A program made the position numbers and the translations under genes. The notes beneath the pieces were generated by a model. The model did no database searches. It saw only the letters and a list, made by a program, of their open reading frames with translations, and had not been told where the DNA came from. Positions 16,562 to 26,199 of a DNA stretch of 64,000 nucleotides are shown here, piece after piece. The stretch is taken from positions 132,644 to 196,643 of the forward strand of contig NZ_KB235952.1 of NCBI RefSeq assembly GCF_000332335.1, given 5' to 3'. Within the stretch, counting starts at the first letter, position 1. Each line of letters opens with the position of its first letter. This DNA comes from Kamptonema formosum PCC 10802 (GTDB taxonomy: Bacteria; Cyanobacteriota; Cyanobacteriia; Cyanobacteriales; Oscillatoriaceae).

Positions 16562-17341
16562 ATGGCAGTGGAAAACTCTCACACTCTCGAAGAAGAACTT
16601 GCCGGTTGCGAAAGGCACCTAGCCCTTCACCCCGACGACTGCCCAGTCTGGAACCAGCGGGGTTTAGCCCTCGAAAAGTTGGGCCGGCACTCCGATGCCA
16701 TCGCCAGCTACGACAGAGCTCTCGCCCTCAAACCAGACTTTCCGGAAGCTTGGAGCAACCGGGGCGCAGCTTTAGAGCACTTGGGGCGATATCAGGACGC
16801 CATCCGGTGCTATGACCAAGCTCTGGCGATTAAACCTAACATGTCTCACGCCTGGAATTTGCGCGGCATTTCCCTGCGCAAACTCGGTCGCCACCAAGCT
16901 GCCATCGCCAGCACCACTAGAGCCCTGGTGCTTCAACCCAATGACTGCGAAGCCTGGAACAACCGGGGAATTGCCCTCTCTGAGTTAGGTCGCTATCAAG
17001 AGGCGCTCGCCAGCTACGACAGAGCCCTAGCGCTCAAGCCAGACGACTGTCAGACCTGGACGAACCGGGGCAATGCCCTGACGAAACTCTGTCGCTATGA
17101 TAGCGCTACAGACTGCTACGACGAAGCCCTGACTGTCAACCCCGCTCTCGGTCACATCTGGTACAATAAGGCTTGCTGTTACGCTCTTCAAAGCAAAGTT
17201 CAGTTAGCCATTGACAGCCTGAAAAAAGCCATCACTCTCAATCCTGAGAGATACTTAGAAATGGCCAAAACTGACTCTGACTTGAACAGGATTCGCAGAG
17301 ATTGGCAGTTTCGGGCTTTGATGCGAGAGCAAATCGATTGA
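16562..17341 (+). CDS. Tetratricopeptide-repeat protein
   Basis: This 259-residue protein consists of about six consecutive 34-residue TPR units with the pattern W-NRG-AL--LGR--DAI-SYD-AL-LKPD (for example WNQRGLALEKLGRHSDAIAS and WNNRGIALSELGRYQEALAS). TPRs form a superhelical scaffold for protein binding. No catalytic domain, signal peptide or membrane segment is seen, so it is likely a cytoplasmic adaptor. It starts at ATG 16562, with no close neighbour, and ends directly at a heptamer repeat array (17344), which might affect its mRNA 3' end. Confidence 0.85.
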   Translation: MAVENSHTLEEELAGCERHLALHPDDCPVWNQRGLALEKLGRHSDAIASYDRALALKPDFPEAWSNRGAALEHLGRYQDAIRCYDQALAIKPNMSHAWNLRGISLRKLGRHQAAIASTTRALVLQPNDCEAWNNRGIALSELGRYQEALASYDRALALKPDDCQTWTNRGNALTKLCRYDSATDCYDEALTVNPALGHIWYNKACCYALQSKVQLAIDSLKKAITLNPERYLEMAKTDSDLNRIRRDWQFRALMREQID

Positions 17342-17343
17342 AC

Positions 17344-17412
17344 CAGCATTGGGGATTGGGCATTGGGGATTGGGCATTGGGGATTGGGTATAGGGCATGG
17401 GGTATAGGGCAT
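17344..17412. repeat. Heptamer repeat GGGATTG/GGGCATT
   Basis: The array consists of GCATTGGGGATTGGG-type units followed by GGGTATAGGGCATGG variants. It begins three bases after the TPR gene stop codon. It is the same class as the arrays at 3763 and 29743. Confidence 0.85.
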
Positions 17413-18385
17413 GGGTTATGCAAGGATGCCCGGATTGGGCATCATCGTATTGGGACGCTCTTCAATTATCACTTCCCTCCTCACCCCGAACCCCGAAACC
17501 CTAACTCCTAACCCCTCACCCCTTAAGGGCATTGCTCATCCTCTGTCCCGATCACAATTGCGGTTTACTTTTTGGGCATAATTTTAGCCAATAACATACC
17601 TCCCTCACCCTCAGTTTAACCGGTCTTTCTGTTCTCTGTCAAGGGCAACCGGCTTTTTTGGAAGTGATTCTATCCGCACCGGCTCTGGGTATTCCTCAGA
17701 CTGCTGGGGGGAGTAGCTGGTGTGCGGTAGCTAACCCCAGACCGCACGACACGGCTAAACTGCGAATAAGGATGAAGTAATCTGTTTTTATCCTTATCCA
17801 AATATAATATCGGGTATCTGTATTGCGCGATGCCTGTCCTGCAAGGGGAGCCGGTGGGGGTAGCATACATACCGGCTGCCGAAATTTAGGGAAGCAGGCA
17901 ATCCGCAACCTATCCTCAATCTCCTGTCGCACTGCGGCGGAAATATCACCATCGCTATTCAGGCAATCTACCAGCAACCAGCTGGCAAAAGCACTAACGC
18001 TTGAGTGCTTGCCGGCACTTCGCAGCTGAAGTGCCGGTGCCAATCGCCAACCCTAGAGCCATGTTTAGCAGAACGCCGCTCTCAACCGGCTTCTTTTTCA
18101 AAGACCAAACACAGCCACCTCAGGGGGGTAATTCTTGGGTTACTTTTCGCAGATCCTCTGCTTCTTTTAGCTTTTGCCCTCTCTCATGCCCGTTCATCTT
18201 TATTATAAACAGACTTGGGTTGGGGAGTCAAGAAGATGATCCGAATCAGCTTTTAGGCTCTTGGGTGAGCCGGTAAATTAGCCCAGTGAACTGGCGGAGC
18301 TGTGGTGAGCCGGCGAATGTTCCTTGGCAGTGTTGCATAGGAAGGAAAGGCGTGCTATAATAGTAATTATATCATGTCCTAAAAC
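17413..18385. other. Non-coding stretch
   Basis: No gene is supported. The open frames are short and lack recognisable motifs. Confidence 0.5.
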
Positions 18386-19235
18386 TTGAATTTTATAAAT
18401 TTTCCATGCTGCGGTTCTGTCATCGTTAAAAATGGCCAGACTCATAGTGGGAAGCAAAACTTTAAATGTAGAGGGTGTGGCAGACAGTTTGTTCAAAACC
18501 CCAGACATCAACCTATTACAGAAGAAACCAAAGTCTTAGTAGATAAGCTTTTACTAGAGAAAATCTCTTTAGCTGGAATTGCCCGAGTCACGGGAGTGTC
18601 TCTCCGGTGGATGCAATAATCAATCAAAAATTTGCCTCAGTCCCCAGACAGGTTCAAGTCAAATCAAAAAAAGGGCTATTTAAGAATTAAATGCGATAAA
18701 ATGTGGTTATTTGTAGGCCATAATGTCAACAAACAGTGGGTCTGGCTGGATTGTGTTTACTAAAGAGATAGGAGGAGTATATATTGGGAGCATAAAAGAA
18801 GCCGATGAATTGCGATCTTTGGGATTATCTCCCACCAATTTATCGCCAATGCGCTATTAGTTACAGAGATTTTTGGAGCTATATTCCAGAGTTTTTCCTC
18901 AAAGCCGGCACCAATCAGTAGGGAAAGAAACCGGCAAGACTTCCTATATATAGCAGTAGTCATATTGGTTAGGACATTAAGAGCATGGCTTATGGGGCGT
19001 GGCGTATCATAGCAAACTCACAGCTTTTGCCCAATGCCCAATACCCATCGCCCACTCCCCCAATTTTTATGTACTAACCTAAGTGCATATTCCTATACAG
19101 CGGTTTAACAATACCCTGATGTAAAGAGTGTCAATATTAGTTAGAAAGACTCTGGCATTTTCTAAAAAACTCTCGAATCATATTGGGGCAATTTGGTATT
19201 TTATCCATCCTTATAACCTTTCTTTACAGAAGTGA
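18386..19235 (+). pseudogene. IS1-family transposase relic, split by a MITE-like element
   Basis: The first part encodes an IS1 zinc-binding N-terminus (FPCCGSVIVKNGQTHSGKQN, then KCRGCGRQFVQNP and ISLAGIARVTGVSLRWMQ), then stops. Degenerate catalytic-region pieces follow in shifting frames (MWLFVGHNVNKQWVWLD, GGVYIGS, YRDFW and GKETGKT up to about 18941). The family C-terminus resumes at about 19101 with RFNNTL, RVSILVRKTLAFSKKLSNH and IGAIWYFIHPYN, ending at TGA 19233-19235. Between GKETGKT and RFNNTL, where IS1 has only about four residues, lies the element at 18949-19097. Multiple stops and frameshifts show it is dead. Confidence 0.88.
18949..19097. mobile_element. MITE-like element, copy 5, inside the IS1 relic
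   Basis: The ends are TATAGCAGTAGTCATATTGG (then TTAGGACAT) and GTACTAACCTAAGTGCATAT (then TCCTATA). It interrupts the transposase between GKETGKT and RFNNTL. The core holds short CCCAATGCCC-type repeats. Confidence 0.85.
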
Positions 19236-19822
19236 TCCACATCCCTGTATCCTTACCTTGCAGTACATCCAAAAGAGTTAGCATCTCTTTGCCGCATTTG
19301 TAGCTGGATTATTCGCCAAATTATATTAAGTTTCATGCCGAAACTCCTGCTATTATTTTTAATAATACAAGAAATTTTAGTTAAGCTTATTTTGCATTTA
19401 CAGTAATTTATTGATTGGATAAATTTCTATTGAGCTGATAGTAAAAATATTATTCTAAAAATCACTTTTGGTGACAGATTTTCGTCAATATACTTTCAAT
19501 AATAGTTCTTGAATACGGTGGGTATTAGCTTTGAATAAAGTTGAAATATAAATAGTGTAGCTACTGATATTGTGTCGCTTGAATATATCTCTTATACTGG
19601 TTAAACTCTTATCTATTGTATCGCTCAACCATATGGATAAGAACAAGCGGATATTAAGGACAGGACAATCATTTATAGGCAAAGAGGCCATACAATTTTG
19701 GACAAGTTTGGGGAATGAGTATAGCACAGGATACTAACAAGATTGTTTTGACACTATCCGAAATTATAGCACGTTTTGGGCGCTTTTTTGTGTCGAATCG
19801 TGAAGATTCAACACTTGCGATC
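19236..19822. other. AT-rich non-coding stretch
   Basis: This stretch is markedly AT-richer than its surroundings. I see no credible gene on either strand. It may be remnant DNA that arrived with the IS1 element. Confidence 0.5.
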
Positions 19823-20236
19823 CCAACTCTCCCTAACCGGCATATCCCAACTCTCCCTAACCGGCATATCCCAACTCTCCCTAACCGGCATATCCCAACT
19901 CTCCCTAACCGGCATATCCCAACTCTCCCTAACCGGCATATTCCAACTCTCCCTAACCGCCATATTCCCCACCGGCATATCCCAACTCTCCCTAACCGGC
20001 ATATTCCAACTCTCCCTAACCGGCATATTCCCCACCGGCATATCCCAACTCTCCTTAACCGGCATATCCCAACTCTCCCTAACCGGCATATTCCCCACCG
20101 GCATATCCCAACTCTCCTTAACCGGCATATCCCAACTCTCCCTAACCTGCATATTCCCCACCGGCATATCCCAACTCTCCCTAACCTGCATATCCCAACT
20201 CTCCCTAACCTGCTTATTCCCCACCGGCATATCCCC
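19823..20236. repeat. 24-bp satellite, 14 AACTCTCC units, with 15-bp spacer units
   Basis: The core is AACTCTCCCTAACCGGCATA followed by TCCC. Fourteen AACTCTCC occurrences are present. A shorter CATATTCCCCACCGG unit is interspersed in a regular higher-order pattern. Because both unit lengths are multiples of three, frames stay open on both strands; the minus strand could encode MPVRESWD repeats. Coding is unproven. Confidence 0.9.
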
Positions 20237-20641
20237 TCTACTATCCCAGTCACCCACCCTTTGGAACCAGTCATCTGCCAATTATCAAAAACTTTTAATA
20301 CTTTGATTTTTCCGGCGCACCACTACCGCCGATTAACTCATCTCTGTTTTCCGCACCAAGACTTATCCTCATCCGCACTTGCGGAAATCGGCATTGATGT
20401 CTCGCCCCCATCTTGCTGTTGACTTCCAAGTTATTCCAAACAAATGGTAGCGCAGCTGTCTCGCCTGTGCCACCCTCAGCAAACTGCCTGCCGGCATCTC
20501 TCGATTCACCCAACCTGCAACAGCAACCTAACCTTAATTTCCTATCGCACTGCGGGTAAATCATCCCAATCGCTATTCATAAAATCCACCAGCTACCAAT
20601 TCTCTTGTTTGCCCCTTTATCGCCAGCGCTCTCACTTGTAT

Positions 20642-20799
20642 TATAGCAGTAGCAACTTAGGAAACGGACATTAATCCCCAATTCCCAATCCCCAATCCCC
20701 AATCCTCAATCCTCAATCCTCAATCCTCAATCCTCAATCCTCAATCCCCAATCTCCAATCCCCAATCCCCATGTCCTAAAATTACTGTTTACTGCTATA
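20642..20799. mobile_element. MITE-like element, copy 6, filled with a heptamer repeat
   Basis: The ends are TATAGCAGTAGCAACTTAGG and ATGTCCTAAAATTACTG...CTGCTATA. The interior (about 20674-20771) is an array of CAATCCC/CAATCCT heptamers. This shows that heptamer arrays can occupy the core of the element. Confidence 0.75.
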
Positions 20800-20865
20800 T
20801 CAAGAGAGTGTTGTGCCAAATTCAAGCCAAATAAGCGGTTATAGCCCAAATATAGTTTAGGATAG

Positions 20866-20942
20866 TTTAGCATAGTTTAGAATAGTTTAGGCTAGTTTAG
20901 GATAGTTTAAGATAGTTTAGGATAGTTTAGGATAGTTTAGGG
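20866..20942. repeat. GATAGTTTAG tandem repeat
   Basis: About eight units of 10-11 bp follow the consensus GATAGTTTAG with single-base changes. No gene is adjacent. Confidence 0.85.
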
Positions 20943-21275
20943 GGGTGAAGCATAGCCTAATCCTAAGCCGGCATCTCCTTCCCATGAAAGATTTATCGGG
21001 GCATATTAGAAACGCGGGCAAGCGAATTCATCACAAACGCCCCCGCAATCACACTAAGCTTGACTTAAATCACCCAGGGGAGTAAAATGTCTAACTGATA
21101 CAGCAAGCCGGTGCTGTGCCCTTGACCATCGCTATTGCCGTCAGCAAAGGTGCTAAAATAAACTTCCTAGAAGAGGGCATTGGTCCAGAAACCCGACTGG
21201 TGGTAGCGGGGGCGGGTTTAGTCCAACCCTTCCTAGGTGCGTTCCATATATCGGGAAAACCCACCCCCTCTCTGC

Positions 21276-21547
21276 AAGCCGGCTCGCCCCTGCATTTGTC
21301 ACCTCTCCCTTACCACAATAGTAAGTAAAAGTCAAATTTTCTCCCCCCTATCCGAGGTCAACTTCAATCTTGGCCTCTTTAGAGGAAATGCGGTTTAGCA
21401 TCGATAGCCTTCCTGATGCCGGTCGCCCTTACCCCCTACAAGCCGGCTCGCCCCGGCATTTGTCACCCCTCCCCTACCACAATAGTGAGTGAAAGTCAAA
21501 TTTTTTTCCCCCCTTTCCCCCTATCCGAGGTCAGCTTCAATCTTAGC
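21276..21547. repeat. Direct repeat of about 95 bp
   Basis: Two copies begin CAAGCCGGCTCGCCCC at about 21276 and 21439 and continue through TACCACAATAGT and CCTATCCGAGGTCA to CTTCAATCTT. They are separated by about 70 bases. I see no gene in 20943-21716; this repeat and the GGCGTCCTTGGCGTCTTGGC motif near 21548 are the main features. Confidence 0.8.
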
Positions 21548-21716
21548 GTCCTTGGCGTCTTGGCGGTTCACCATTAACGAGGAAACTCGCCAACCGACTC
21601 AACAGATGAAGGGATTGGGTTGAGGTGGGGAAACCGGCTTTCCGCTCACCCTCCCATAGCACATTTAGAGCTGAATGTCAAGAAAGCCGGTGAATTTCCC
21701 GCCGCAGGGGGCGGTG

Positions 21717-22199
21717 CTATCCCCCGGAACTGCGCCCTGCGCCTTGCAACTCCGGGGGGGGAGTTTCAGACTCTTTAGCATTGAGCTTGCGGTTGAATTC
21801 CCGAATCCGGCGCGACAGGAGGCGAATAATATTAACCGCAATTCCCGGAGTCTCCTCAATCGCGTCGTAGAGTTGCTGCTGCGTCAGCATCAGGCACTCG
21901 CAGGGATCTACCGTCGTGACGGAAGCGGAGCGCGGCTCAGCATCAAACAGGGACATCTCGCCAAAACAGGCTCCCTGCTCCAGTTGAGCCAAATCTTGCT
22001 CGCCAATGTGAACCCGAACCCGCCCAGAAACGACGATGTAGAGCGAGCGCCCCTCCTGACCTTGGGTAAAAATCGTGTGATTTGCCGGAAATGAAAGCTC
22101 GTCCATAACAGAAGCAAGGCGGACGAGAAAATCATCCCGCAGCTCTTTAAAAATAGGAACTCCTCTGACAAATAATAGCCGGTCTACACTGGTAAGCAT
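21717..22199 (-). CDS. Cyclic-nucleotide-binding (CAP_ED) domain protein
   Basis: This 160-residue protein is essentially one cyclic-nucleotide-binding beta-roll: a VPIFKELRDDFLVRLASVMD lead-in, GQEGRSLYIVVSGRVRV, then the phosphate-binding cassette FGEMSLFDAEPRSASV and a C-helix (AVNIIRLLSRRIREFNRKL). No helix-turn-helix follows, so it is not a CRP-type regulator; the last 15 residues are disordered. It lies 108 bases downstream of the MFS-HEAT gene on the same strand. In related cyanobacterial proteins a CAP_ED domain can be fused behind MFS and HEAT parts, so this may be the split-off regulatory subunit. It would sense cAMP or cGMP. Confidence 0.85.
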   Translation of the reverse strand: MLTSVDRLLFVRGVPIFKELRDDFLVRLASVMDELSFPANHTIFTQGQEGRSLYIVVSGRVRVHIGEQDLAQLEQGACFGEMSLFDAEPRSASVTTVDPCECLMLTQQQLYDAIEETPGIAVNIIRLLSRRIREFNRKLNAKESETPPPELQGAGRSSGG

Positions 22200-22307
22200 T
22201 TAGGTACTTCATCCTGACGATGCCGGTTGCCGCACGGTCAAATTTGGAGGGGTGAGGGTTGAATCCTGAATGCCTTCAAACCTCACGGCTTCAAAGTTCA
22301 AACTGCT

Positions 22308-25300
22308 TTATGTGGGCTCAAAACCGGCTATTCCCTGATAGCTGGAAGCCGGGCTAGCGCCCCCAGGGGAGCCGGCGGCTGCCGGTGAGTCGCCAACACC
22401 CAACTCAGCCATCATCTGCTTGACTTGCTGGGCGACGAGGCGGTCGGGATCGCTGCGCAGCATTGGTAGCAATTCTATCAGAGCGCGGGGTGATGCCACT
22501 CGCAAATAGGCAATCGCCGCTTCCCGCACAAACCCTCGGGGGTGGCGCAGACAGGCCAAAATCTGTTCCGGCGTTACAGCCCACCGGCTGGCGCGAGCTA
22601 GATGGAAGCAGCAAGCCAAAGGCCAGTCCGACAGGAAGTGGCGCAGCTCCAGGAGCCGGCGCACCCGGTCCCCGGGAGCCATAGGCTGGTACGCCACCAG
22701 ATCGGAAAGACTTTGCACCTTTTCCAAATCCGAGCGCCGGTCGAGCACGCTCAGCAGGGCTCGTTTGCTCGGCAAGTCCACAGTGTTGTCCAAAATTTCC
22801 AGCCCTCGCGCCATATTCGCCCGGTTCCCGGACTTGAGATTAAAAGCCGCCGCCTGAATGCTCGAGTGGGGGTAAAGGAACTTCATCAGCAGGAACAGCC
22901 GCTCTTCCGCATCCGACTGCAAGTCCCGCAGCGCCCGCTGCAGCAGCTCAGCTTCCCGCCCCGCCACGCGCTCCGGGCTCAAATCGAGGAGCGCCCCATA
23001 CAGCTGGGCGAGGAACATTAGCTCCTGGTCAATTAACAGCTCCATCCCGCTGCGCCCAAACCTGTCGAGCACCCCCTCAATCCCCGCCTCTCCCGGAACT
23101 TTCAGCAGGATGCGCAGGATGTTGCGGCGCGTCGCCCCCCAAGAGGCCATCAAGTGATTGGCCAAAGCGTCGAGTGCTTCCGGAGTGGCAATCTGGCCCA
23201 TAGCGCTCCAAGCGTGAGCCCGCACCAAATCTGGCTTGTGAGTGTCTTCCGCCAGCTGAACCAACTTGCCGATCGCCTCATTTTCCAAGCGCACCAGAGC
23301 CCGCATCGCCGCGTCGCGGGTGGACTTGTAGTACAGCCCCCGCAGCAGGGAGGGGTAGTATTCCTCCAAGTGGGTGGATGCGATCACCTCCAGCAGGGCG
23401 CAGCGCACGCGCAGCGACTCGTCCTGCAGCAGGTTGGGGATATACAGCCGCAGCCCCTGCAAGTAGTCCGCCTCCCCCAGCGCCCGACAGCCCATCACCC
23501 GCTCCCGCTCCTGCTTGTGGGTGAGCATCCGCCGCAGGGCGTTCGTAGCTTCGGCTTTTTGCTCCCGGCTCCCCCGGCGCATGATCAGGGCGGCGGCGGT
23601 CCCCCGCACCACCGGGTCCACTGCCGGCGCTAAATAGGGCCTCAAGGCTTCAATATCGGGATTTGTCTCAGTCAGCCAGACATAGCGCAGGGCCAGGGCC
23701 AGGACTTCCGGCGGCAGGGGCTTGCCGATCAGCCCCCGCACCTGCTCCAGGTAAGCGGCGGTGGGGCTGGCGAGCATGGCTTCCAAACTCTGGCGCTGCA
23801 GTGCAGGCGGCAGGACTGGCAGCAGGGGCGCTAAGACCTCGCCCACATTTTTGGGGTCGATTTGGGCTAGCAGCTCAATGCAAGAGCGCTTGTCGGCTTC
23901 TGTGCCCGGCTGCTGCAGGGTTTCCACCACCGCCCGCTTCAGGGCTCGCATGTCCACATCGGAAACCCCCAGCCGCCCCCTTTCGGCGCTGGAAACCAGC
24001 AGCCCGACGTAGCGGGAGCGCAGCATCCAGACCACAGCCGCCCAAAGCAAGGACAGGAGTACCGTCAGGCTGACGATCGCCCCGCCCTCTACCCGATCGA
24101 GCATCTTGTCACCGGCACCCGGGAGCGCCAGCCGGCAGCCCCAAATGATGGCGAAAATTAGCAAGCCGGTCAGCCCGTCAGACAGGGGCTCGGCAATGCC
24201 ATTCACCCACGCCTGAACATCGTCGCGATTGGCTTCCGGAATGGGCTGGAACAGGACGGGGCTCGCCCCCTCAAAGATAGTGTAGTGCAGCAATTCCTCG
24301 AAAAACTTCAGCAGCACCAAACCGCCAAAGAAAGGAAACAGCCCCGCCGCCGAGCCGAGTACCGAACCGGCACCGATGATCGCCAGCCCCCCCGGCAGGA
24401 TTGTCGCCGAGACAAACACCCCGATCCGCTCCACAAGCCGGCTGGAGGCGAACCACTGCATGGCCAGCTCAAAGATGCCCAAGACACCATTGAACAGCCC
24501 GATGAACGCCGCAATCGCCGTGCCGGCATCTTCTGGATTCTGCTGCTCCAACTCGCTGAGGAACTGGAAATCCACCAGCAGGTTCAGCACCTCGGCGAGG
24601 ACAAAAAAGGCAATCAGGGGCGCGACGTAGTTCCAGATTGGCCCCCGGAGCCGCTTATTGGCGAACTCAGCCTGCTCGTCCTCTTCCTCCCTGAGCGGCG
24701 AGTCGGGAAACGATTGCTTGTAAGCCTCGCTCAGATACCACAGAATCCCCGCCCCCACCAGCATCATCACGAAAGCCATGAAGATAGCGCCCTTGAGCCC
24801 CACCCACTCCAGCAGCACCGGCAGGGAAAAGCCGCTGAGCACGTCCGCCACCAAAATGCCGCTGCTGACAATCGGGAACGCCCGCTTAATTTCCCGGATA
24901 TTGAACAGCTGGTTGGCGGCAATCGACGTGTTGAGGTCGTTAAGGGTGTAGATTCCGTCCAGCCACAGCCGCATCAGGAACACCGTGATCCCGGCTACCC
25001 AAGCCAGCTCCAGCCCCAAGCCCCCGAGAAACAGCAGCAGCGGAGCCGCCATAATCACAGCGATCAGCACAATCACCCGCCGCAGGGGCAGGATTTGCTG
25101 CAGCCAGGTGTACAGCCCCCCCAGCGCCGAGCCGATAATAGCACCGGAGATATAAATCCACGGCAGCTGGTCGGCTCCGTACTCTTCCAAAAACAGGCCC
25201 ACCGTACTCGCCTCCAGCCACAGCACTCCCACAGAGGTTGCCGTATAGAAAGCAAACATCAGAAAAGTTCGCTCCGCTTCCTCTGGACGGAGGTTCACCC

Positions 25301-25430
25301 ACTGCAGCAGTAGCTGCACCCATTTCCCTGCGTTCCGCTGATCTCTCAGTTCCATGCTGCGCTGATTTCCGTTGCGTGTAGATGTCCTATTGTCCCCAGG
25401 AGCGCTAACCCCACTGCCTGACTGTTTCAA
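22308..25430 (-). CDS. MFS/Npt-like membrane protein with C-terminal HEAT repeats
   Basis: This 1040-residue protein has about 12 membrane helices in its first half (for example TFLMFAFYTATSVGVLW, LPWIYISGAIIGSALGGLYT, LAIIGAGSVLGSAAGLFPFF), resembling Npt/TLC-type nucleotide transporters of the MFS superfamily. From about residue 500 it turns soluble and helical with HEAT-like repeats (LVRAHAWSAMGQIATPEALD; HPRGFVREAAIAYLRVASP). Substrate is unknown; ATP/ADP exchange is only a family suggestion. Start ATG 25430 is used; MELRDQRNAGKW at 25355 is a good alternative. The small cyclic-nucleotide-binding gene downstream is probably co-transcribed. Confidence 0.8.
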   Translation of the reverse strand: MKQSGSGVSAPGDNRTSTRNGNQRSMELRDQRNAGKWVQLLLQWVNLRPEEAERTFLMFAFYTATSVGVLWLEASTVGLFLEEYGADQLPWIYISGAIIGSALGGLYTWLQQILPLRRVIVLIAVIMAAPLLLFLGGLGLELAWVAGITVFLMRLWLDGIYTLNDLNTSIAANQLFNIREIKRAFPIVSSGILVADVLSGFSLPVLLEWVGLKGAIFMAFVMMLVGAGILWYLSEAYKQSFPDSPLREEEDEQAEFANKRLRGPIWNYVAPLIAFFVLAEVLNLLVDFQFLSELEQQNPEDAGTAIAAFIGLFNGVLGIFELAMQWFASSRLVERIGVFVSATILPGGLAIIGAGSVLGSAAGLFPFFGGLVLLKFFEELLHYTIFEGASPVLFQPIPEANRDDVQAWVNGIAEPLSDGLTGLLIFAIIWGCRLALPGAGDKMLDRVEGGAIVSLTVLLSLLWAAVVWMLRSRYVGLLVSSAERGRLGVSDVDMRALKRAVVETLQQPGTEADKRSCIELLAQIDPKNVGEVLAPLLPVLPPALQRQSLEAMLASPTAAYLEQVRGLIGKPLPPEVLALALRYVWLTETNPDIEALRPYLAPAVDPVVRGTAAALIMRRGSREQKAEATNALRRMLTHKQERERVMGCRALGEADYLQGLRLYIPNLLQDESLRVRCALLEVIASTHLEEYYPSLLRGLYYKSTRDAAMRALVRLENEAIGKLVQLAEDTHKPDLVRAHAWSAMGQIATPEALDALANHLMASWGATRRNILRILLKVPGEAGIEGVLDRFGRSGMELLIDQELMFLAQLYGALLDLSPERVAGREAELLQRALRDLQSDAEERLFLLMKFLYPHSSIQAAAFNLKSGNRANMARGLEILDNTVDLPSKRALLSVLDRRSDLEKVQSLSDLVAYQPMAPGDRVRRLLELRHFLSDWPLACCFHLARASRWAVTPEQILACLRHPRGFVREAAIAYLRVASPRALIELLPMLRSDPDRLVAQQVKQMMAELGVGDSPAAAGSPGGASPASSYQGIAGFEPT

Positions 25431-25555
25431 CTGACATCCATAATTAAAATCTTACTATTATAACCTAAAACTATCTGTTTTAGGGATCTTATTTTAAAAA
25501 TTTAATGTTCCCACTTCAGGCCCTCACCCTGCTATTTTAAGGGCATAAGCCATCA

Positions 25556-25586
25556 AGTGTGAGGTGTGTCTGACACACCTCACACT
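25556..25586. terminator. Perfect 15-bp-arm palindrome downstream of infC
   Basis: AGTGTGAGGTGTGTC, one T, then its exact inverse GACACACCTCACACT. It lies 77 bases past the infC stop codon and 125 bases upstream of the MFS-HEAT gene. No T-run follows in the infC direction, so it could be a processing hairpin or an operator for the next gene rather than a classic terminator. Confidence 0.6.
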
Positions 25587-25662
25587 GAATACTTGCAGCC
25601 TCAGACTGCTCCCTTCTTGCCGCTTTGGGATTTGGCCCAAGCGTCAGAAGCGACCGCTGCCA

Positions 25663-26193
25663 CTATTTCTTGGGGGAGAGCAGCATCATCATGCTGCGCC
25701 CCTCTTTCTTAGGGGCTTGCTGAACTTCCGCCACTTCTTGCAAGTCCGCTGCCATTCGCTTCAGCAACTCCTCTGCCAGGTCAGTGTGTTGAATTTCCCG
25801 CCCCCGGAACATAATAGTAGCCTTCACCTTATCCCCATCCTTGAGAAAGCGCTCCGCTTGATTGATCCGCACCTTATAGTCGTGCTCCTCAATCTTATAG
25901 CGCATTTTCACCTCTTTAACTTCAGCCGTGTGCTGCTTCTTCTTGGCCTCCCGAGCTTTTTTCTCCTGCTCAAACTTGAACTTCCCGTAGTCCATAATTC
26001 GGCAAACCGGCGGGTCTGCCTTGTCACTGACCAGGACGAGATCCAGCTCTTTTTGCTCTGCCATCCGCAGCGCTTCCTGAGGTGTCATAATCCCCAGCTG
26101 GTCTCCATTGGTGTCAATGACGCGAATTTTGGGAAAGCGAAGCCTTTCGTTAATTTGGGGTAAATCGCGATTAGGACGTTTTTTTTCAATCAC
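25663..26193 (-). CDS. infC: Translation initiation factor IF-3
   Basis: IF-3 binds the 30S subunit, prevents subunit joining and checks the initiator codon. The protein shows the standard N-domain ([19 protein letters not shown], then [20 protein letters not shown]) and C-domain ([40 protein letters not shown]), ending MMMLLSPKK. There is no ATG at the expected start: where relatives have ATG-Pro-Val-Ile this gene has ACG-CCT-GTG-ATT. I use GTG 26193, giving 176 residues; ACG 26199 is the homologous alternative. The frame is open further upstream without family similarity. Non-AUG initiation of infC allows self-regulation in E. coli. No rpmI or rplT follows. Confidence 0.92.
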   Translation of the reverse strand: MIEKKRPNRDLPQINERLRFPKIRVIDTNGDQLGIMTPQEALRMAEQKELDLVLVSDKADPPVCRIMDYGKFKFEQEKKAREAKKKQHTAEVKEVKMRYKIEEHDYKVRINQAERFLKDGDKVKATIMFRGREIQHTDLAEELLKRMAADLQEVAEVQQAPKKEGRSMMMLLSPKK

Positions 26194-26199
26194 AGGCGT

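Noticed and set aside
19669-20422. Long frames on both strands across the 24-bp satellite
   Set aside because: They stay open only because the repeat lengths are multiples of three; no unique domain on either side.
24285-25313. Long plus-strand frame opposite the MFS-HEAT gene
   Set aside because: Gln/Arg/His/Pro-rich shadow of membrane helices; no family pattern.
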